Assembly: GCF_000380965.1 (NCBI RefSeq)
Contig: NZ_KB905557.1
Coordinates: forward strand, 1 to 64,000
DNA from: Paenibacillus ginsengihumi DSM 21568
Lineage (GTDB): Bacteria > Bacillota > Bacilli > Paenibacillales > NBRC-103111
Direction: 5' to 3'
DNA: 64,000 nt
The notes under the pieces were generated by a model. That model saw nothing but the letters and a program-made list of their open reading frames with translations, did not search any database and was not told where the DNA came from. The position numbers were made by a program, and so were the translations under genes. This document shows, piece after piece, positions 62,082 through 64,000 of this stretch. Each line of letters starts with the position of its first letter. Position 1 is the stretch's first letter.

Positions 62082-64000
62082 TTAGTCGAGATTCAACTGC
62101 TCTTTGATGGCTGCGGCGATCGACGCGGCGACCTTGTCCTGGAACGCCTCGCTGTACATCAACGCTTCCTCGGTCGGGTTGGATAGAAATCCGATTTCCA
62201 GGAGCACAGAGGGCATCTCCGTGTTGCGGATCACGTAAAAATTGTTCTTCTTCACTTTCCTGTCCGGAAATCCCGTAGCGGCCAGCAAATGCCGGTGCAT
62301 GAGCTCGGCGAATTCGCGGCTCTGATCAGTCCAGTAATACGTCTCCGTGCCGCGAATCGACGGATTATCCAGCACGGAGTTGCCATGAATGGAGACAAAC
62401 AGGTCCGCCTGCGCAAGATTGGCGATTTCCACGCGCTCGGAAAGCTCCGGGTACGTATCGTCGCTGCGCGTCAAAACGATCTCGAGCCGGGGGTCCTGCT
62501 TGAGCAACTCGCTCACCTTCAGCGTCAAGGGAAGCACGAAATCTTTCTCATGCCGCCCGCTGGCCGATGTCGTGCCGGGGTCCTTGCCGCCATGGCCGGC
62601 ATCGAGCACGATTCTCGGCTTGCCGGATTTGGCGGGGAAGCTCCTGCCGCCGAATACGAAGGTGAGTTGATTCGGCACCGATTCTTCCACTCTAGTAAAC
62701 TTCGCTTTTTTAGCCAAATCTATTACTATTCTAACGGTCGATGGCTCTTTTGAAAATAGAGAATAGCGAATTGATGCGACGTAATCGCTGTTTTCCGCCA
62801 GCTGCCCTTCCCCTTGCGGGTTAACACGGGCATCCAGCTCCGGATCCAGTACGGCCTGCGGGAGATCGATAACGATGCGGTCCGGCCCGGACAGGGAGAA
62901 CACTTTCGGTTCAGGCTCGCCGCCGTCGGTCATGACGACAAGGCACTCGCCGGCGACCTTAACGCCCTTGAACACGGGAAGCGCCGCAGCTTTGTCTGTT
63001 TGCGCGCCGGAAGCGGCCTCTCCGTTTAACGTATTCGCCGCTTCCCCCCGGGAATCCTGCTTGTCCCCGGCGATTTCCGTTCCGGACGATTGCCCGGCGC
63101 TCTTACCCGCCTCCTTGCCGGCGGCGTCAGCCGCTTCGGTCTTCTTGCCGCCTGCGGACGATTGGCCTTCCTGCTGCTGGTCCGCGGAAGATTCGCGCTG
63201 GAGCGAAGATGTCTTGACAATCCCCTCCGAATCCGGCTTATTCGTTCCCGCGGCTTCCTTCTTCTTCTCTGATGCCGCATCGGTCCGGTTTTCGGCCTTA
63301 TCGGACGTGCGATCCGACTTGCCGCCTGCCGGCTGCTCTTTCCCCTCTGCCGCGCGGCCGCTTGCCGCGTTCGCCTCGGCGGCATCCGTCGGCTGCTGCT
63401 CGCCTGCAGTCTCCGCCTGCTTGGCGGCGGGAGCCCGCGGAGCGGGGCAGCCGGCTATCGGCTCGGGAGCCTTGGCGTTATTCGCCGGAGCCTCATCGCC
63501 GCCGGCCGGCGCTTCGTCGCCCGCCTTGACCGGCCCTTCAGATTGAGGGGAATCGACCGTTTCCGAACCGTCGCCTTGATTCGCCTCCTCATTTTGGTAC
63601 AAAAATACGGATCTCGTAATTTCGTCCCATTTCACATCGACTCCGAGTTGCTCGCTCACAAAGCGGACGGGAAGCAGCGTATTGCCTTCCGCGATCATCG
63701 GCGCCGTCTCCAGCTCGTAAGCCTGGCTGCCGACCAGCGCCTTCGTTTTGTCAATGAACAATTGAATGCTCGTTTTGCCTTTTTCGATCGTCACTTTACG
63801 CTCCTTTGGCTCCCAGGATACTTCCGAGCCGAGCGATTCCGCAATGATGCGGATCGGCACGAGCGTGTTGCCATTCACGATGCGGGGAGGCACTTCGCCG
63901 ACAAGCGGCTTCCCGTTCATAAACAGTTGAATAGGTGCCTCCGCCGCAGACACCAAGGCGGGAAGAAGCAAAATCGATGAGAGCAGCAAGACTAGCCAGA
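62082..64000 (-). CDS. N-acetylmuramoyl-L-alanine amidase with CuAO-N and AMIN domains (5' end beyond the window)
   Basis: The frame stays open to the window edge. The segment before AEAPIQLFMNGKPLVGEVPP is a signal sequence (WLVLLLSSILLLPALVSA), so only a few N-terminal codons are missing. Two copper-amine-oxidase-N-like stalk repeats follow (NGNTLVPIRIIAESLGSEVS; EGNTLLPVRFVSEQLGVDVK). A disordered stretch of about 200 residues rich in Ala, Glu, Gly, Lys (about 130-335) leads to an AMIN domain (about 345-450). The Amidase_3 zinc enzyme has VLDAGHGGKDPG, RHEKDFVLPLTLK, SIHGNS and LLEIGFLSN, with all His/Glu ligands present. It cleaves the glycan-peptide bond of peptidoglycan. It is co-transcribed with the GerMN lipoprotein gene. 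Confidence 0.94.
   Translation of the reverse strand, partial: WLVLLLSSILLLPALVSAAEAPIQLFMNGKPLVGEVPPRIVNGNTLVPIRIIAESLGSEVSWEPKERKVTIEKGKTSIQLFIDKTKALVGSQAYELETAPMIAEGNTLLPVRFVSEQLGVDVKWDEITRSVFLYQNEEANQGDGSETVDSPQSEGPVKAGDEAPAGGDEAPANNAKAPEPIAGCPAPRAPAAKQAETAGEQQPTDAAEANAASGRAAEGKEQPAGGKSDRTSDKAENRTDAASEKKKEAAGTNKPDSEGIVKTSSLQRESSADQQQEGQSSAGGKKTEAADAAGKEAGKSAGQSSGTEIAGDKQDSRGEAANTLNGEAASGAQTDKAAALPVFKGVKVAGECLVVMTDGGEPEPKVFSLSGPDRIVIDLPQAVLDPELDARVNPQGEGQLAENSDYVASIRYSLFSKEPSTVRIVIDLAKKAKFTRVEESVPNQLTFVFGGRSFPAKSGKPRIVLDAGHGGKDPGTTSASGRHEKDFVLPLTLKVSELLKQDPRLEIVLTRSDDTYPELSERVEIANLAQADLFVSIHGNSVLDNPSIRGTETYYWTDQSREFAELMHRHLLAATGFPDRKVKKNNFYVIRNTEMPSVLLEIGFLSNPTEEALMYSEAFQDKVAASIAAAIKEQLNLD

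Overview
The window looks like chromosome of a spore-forming Firmicute of the Paenibacillaceae (Paenibacillus/Cohnella-like). The evidence is a GC-rich genome with strong AGGAGG-type ribosome sites, a T-box leader, a CIRCE-type operator, an S-layer homology protein, a DynA-type double dynamin, a YmaF protein, a Ger(x)C germination remnant and a glgBCDA cluster. I found no rRNA, tRNA, CRISPR, phage or intact insertion sequence. Most genes lie on the minus strand.

Layout. 0.2-2.4 kb: a broken CheR-PAS-histidine kinase gene. 2.5-6.3 kb: a four-gene surface O-acylation operon (SGNH lipoprotein, MBOAT, DHHW, DUF4358). 6.4-7.9 kb: an archaeal-type asd gene behind a T-box. 7.9-8.9 kb: decayed DNA. 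8.9-12 kb: a 7TM-DISM hybrid kinase with two kinase modules. 12-14.2 kb: a small ORF and a frameshifted secreted protein. 14.4-21 kb: an RND pump and adaptor beside an OmpR-type two-component system. 21.3-23.6 kb: YmaF, a thioredoxin-reductase-like flavoprotein and a Ger(x)C remnant. 23.7-27.3 kb: a sugar nucleotidyltransferase/GT4/alpha-barrel operon with a CIRCE-like operator far upstream. 27.8-29.2 kb: cardiolipin synthase. 29.9-35.7 kb: glgB-glgC-glgD-glgA, with glgC and glgD both frameshifted. 36-38.6 kb: a methyltransferase, a pseudouridine synthase, a MarR regulator and a small ORF. 38.9-43.3 kb: parE-parC. 43.6-48.1 kb: an ABC transporter, an SGNH hydrolase and an M23 peptidase. 49.5-53.2 kb: a heterodimeric ABC exporter. 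53.6-58.4 kb: dynamin, a small protein and nth. 58.7-64 kb: an SLH protein, a GerMN lipoprotein and an N-acetylmuramoyl-L-alanine amidase cut by the window edge.

The most unusual signal is not a gene. A family of about 90-bp paired-hairpin repeats (called A here), ending in ATAGGCGTCTATCTTGAAAAT, recurs singly or in tandem at 2.4, 12.4, 14.2, 27.7, 43.3, 48.1 and 48.5 kb, with short fragments near 31.4, 35.7 and 49.3 kb. It usually abuts the ribosome site or stop codon of a minus-strand gene. A second palindromic repeat (B) occurs at 8.2 and 48.3 kb, and the 48 kb copy appears to sit inside a repeat A element.

Four genes carry frame disruptions: the CheR-kinase, the 12.5-14.2 kb secreted protein, glgD (T9 run) and glgC (perfect 25-bp tandem duplication). 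The glgC case is a duplication, not the usual homopolymer type of sequencing error, so glycogen synthesis may really be off or switchable in this strain. Functional calls rest on motifs recognised by eye; no database search was run.
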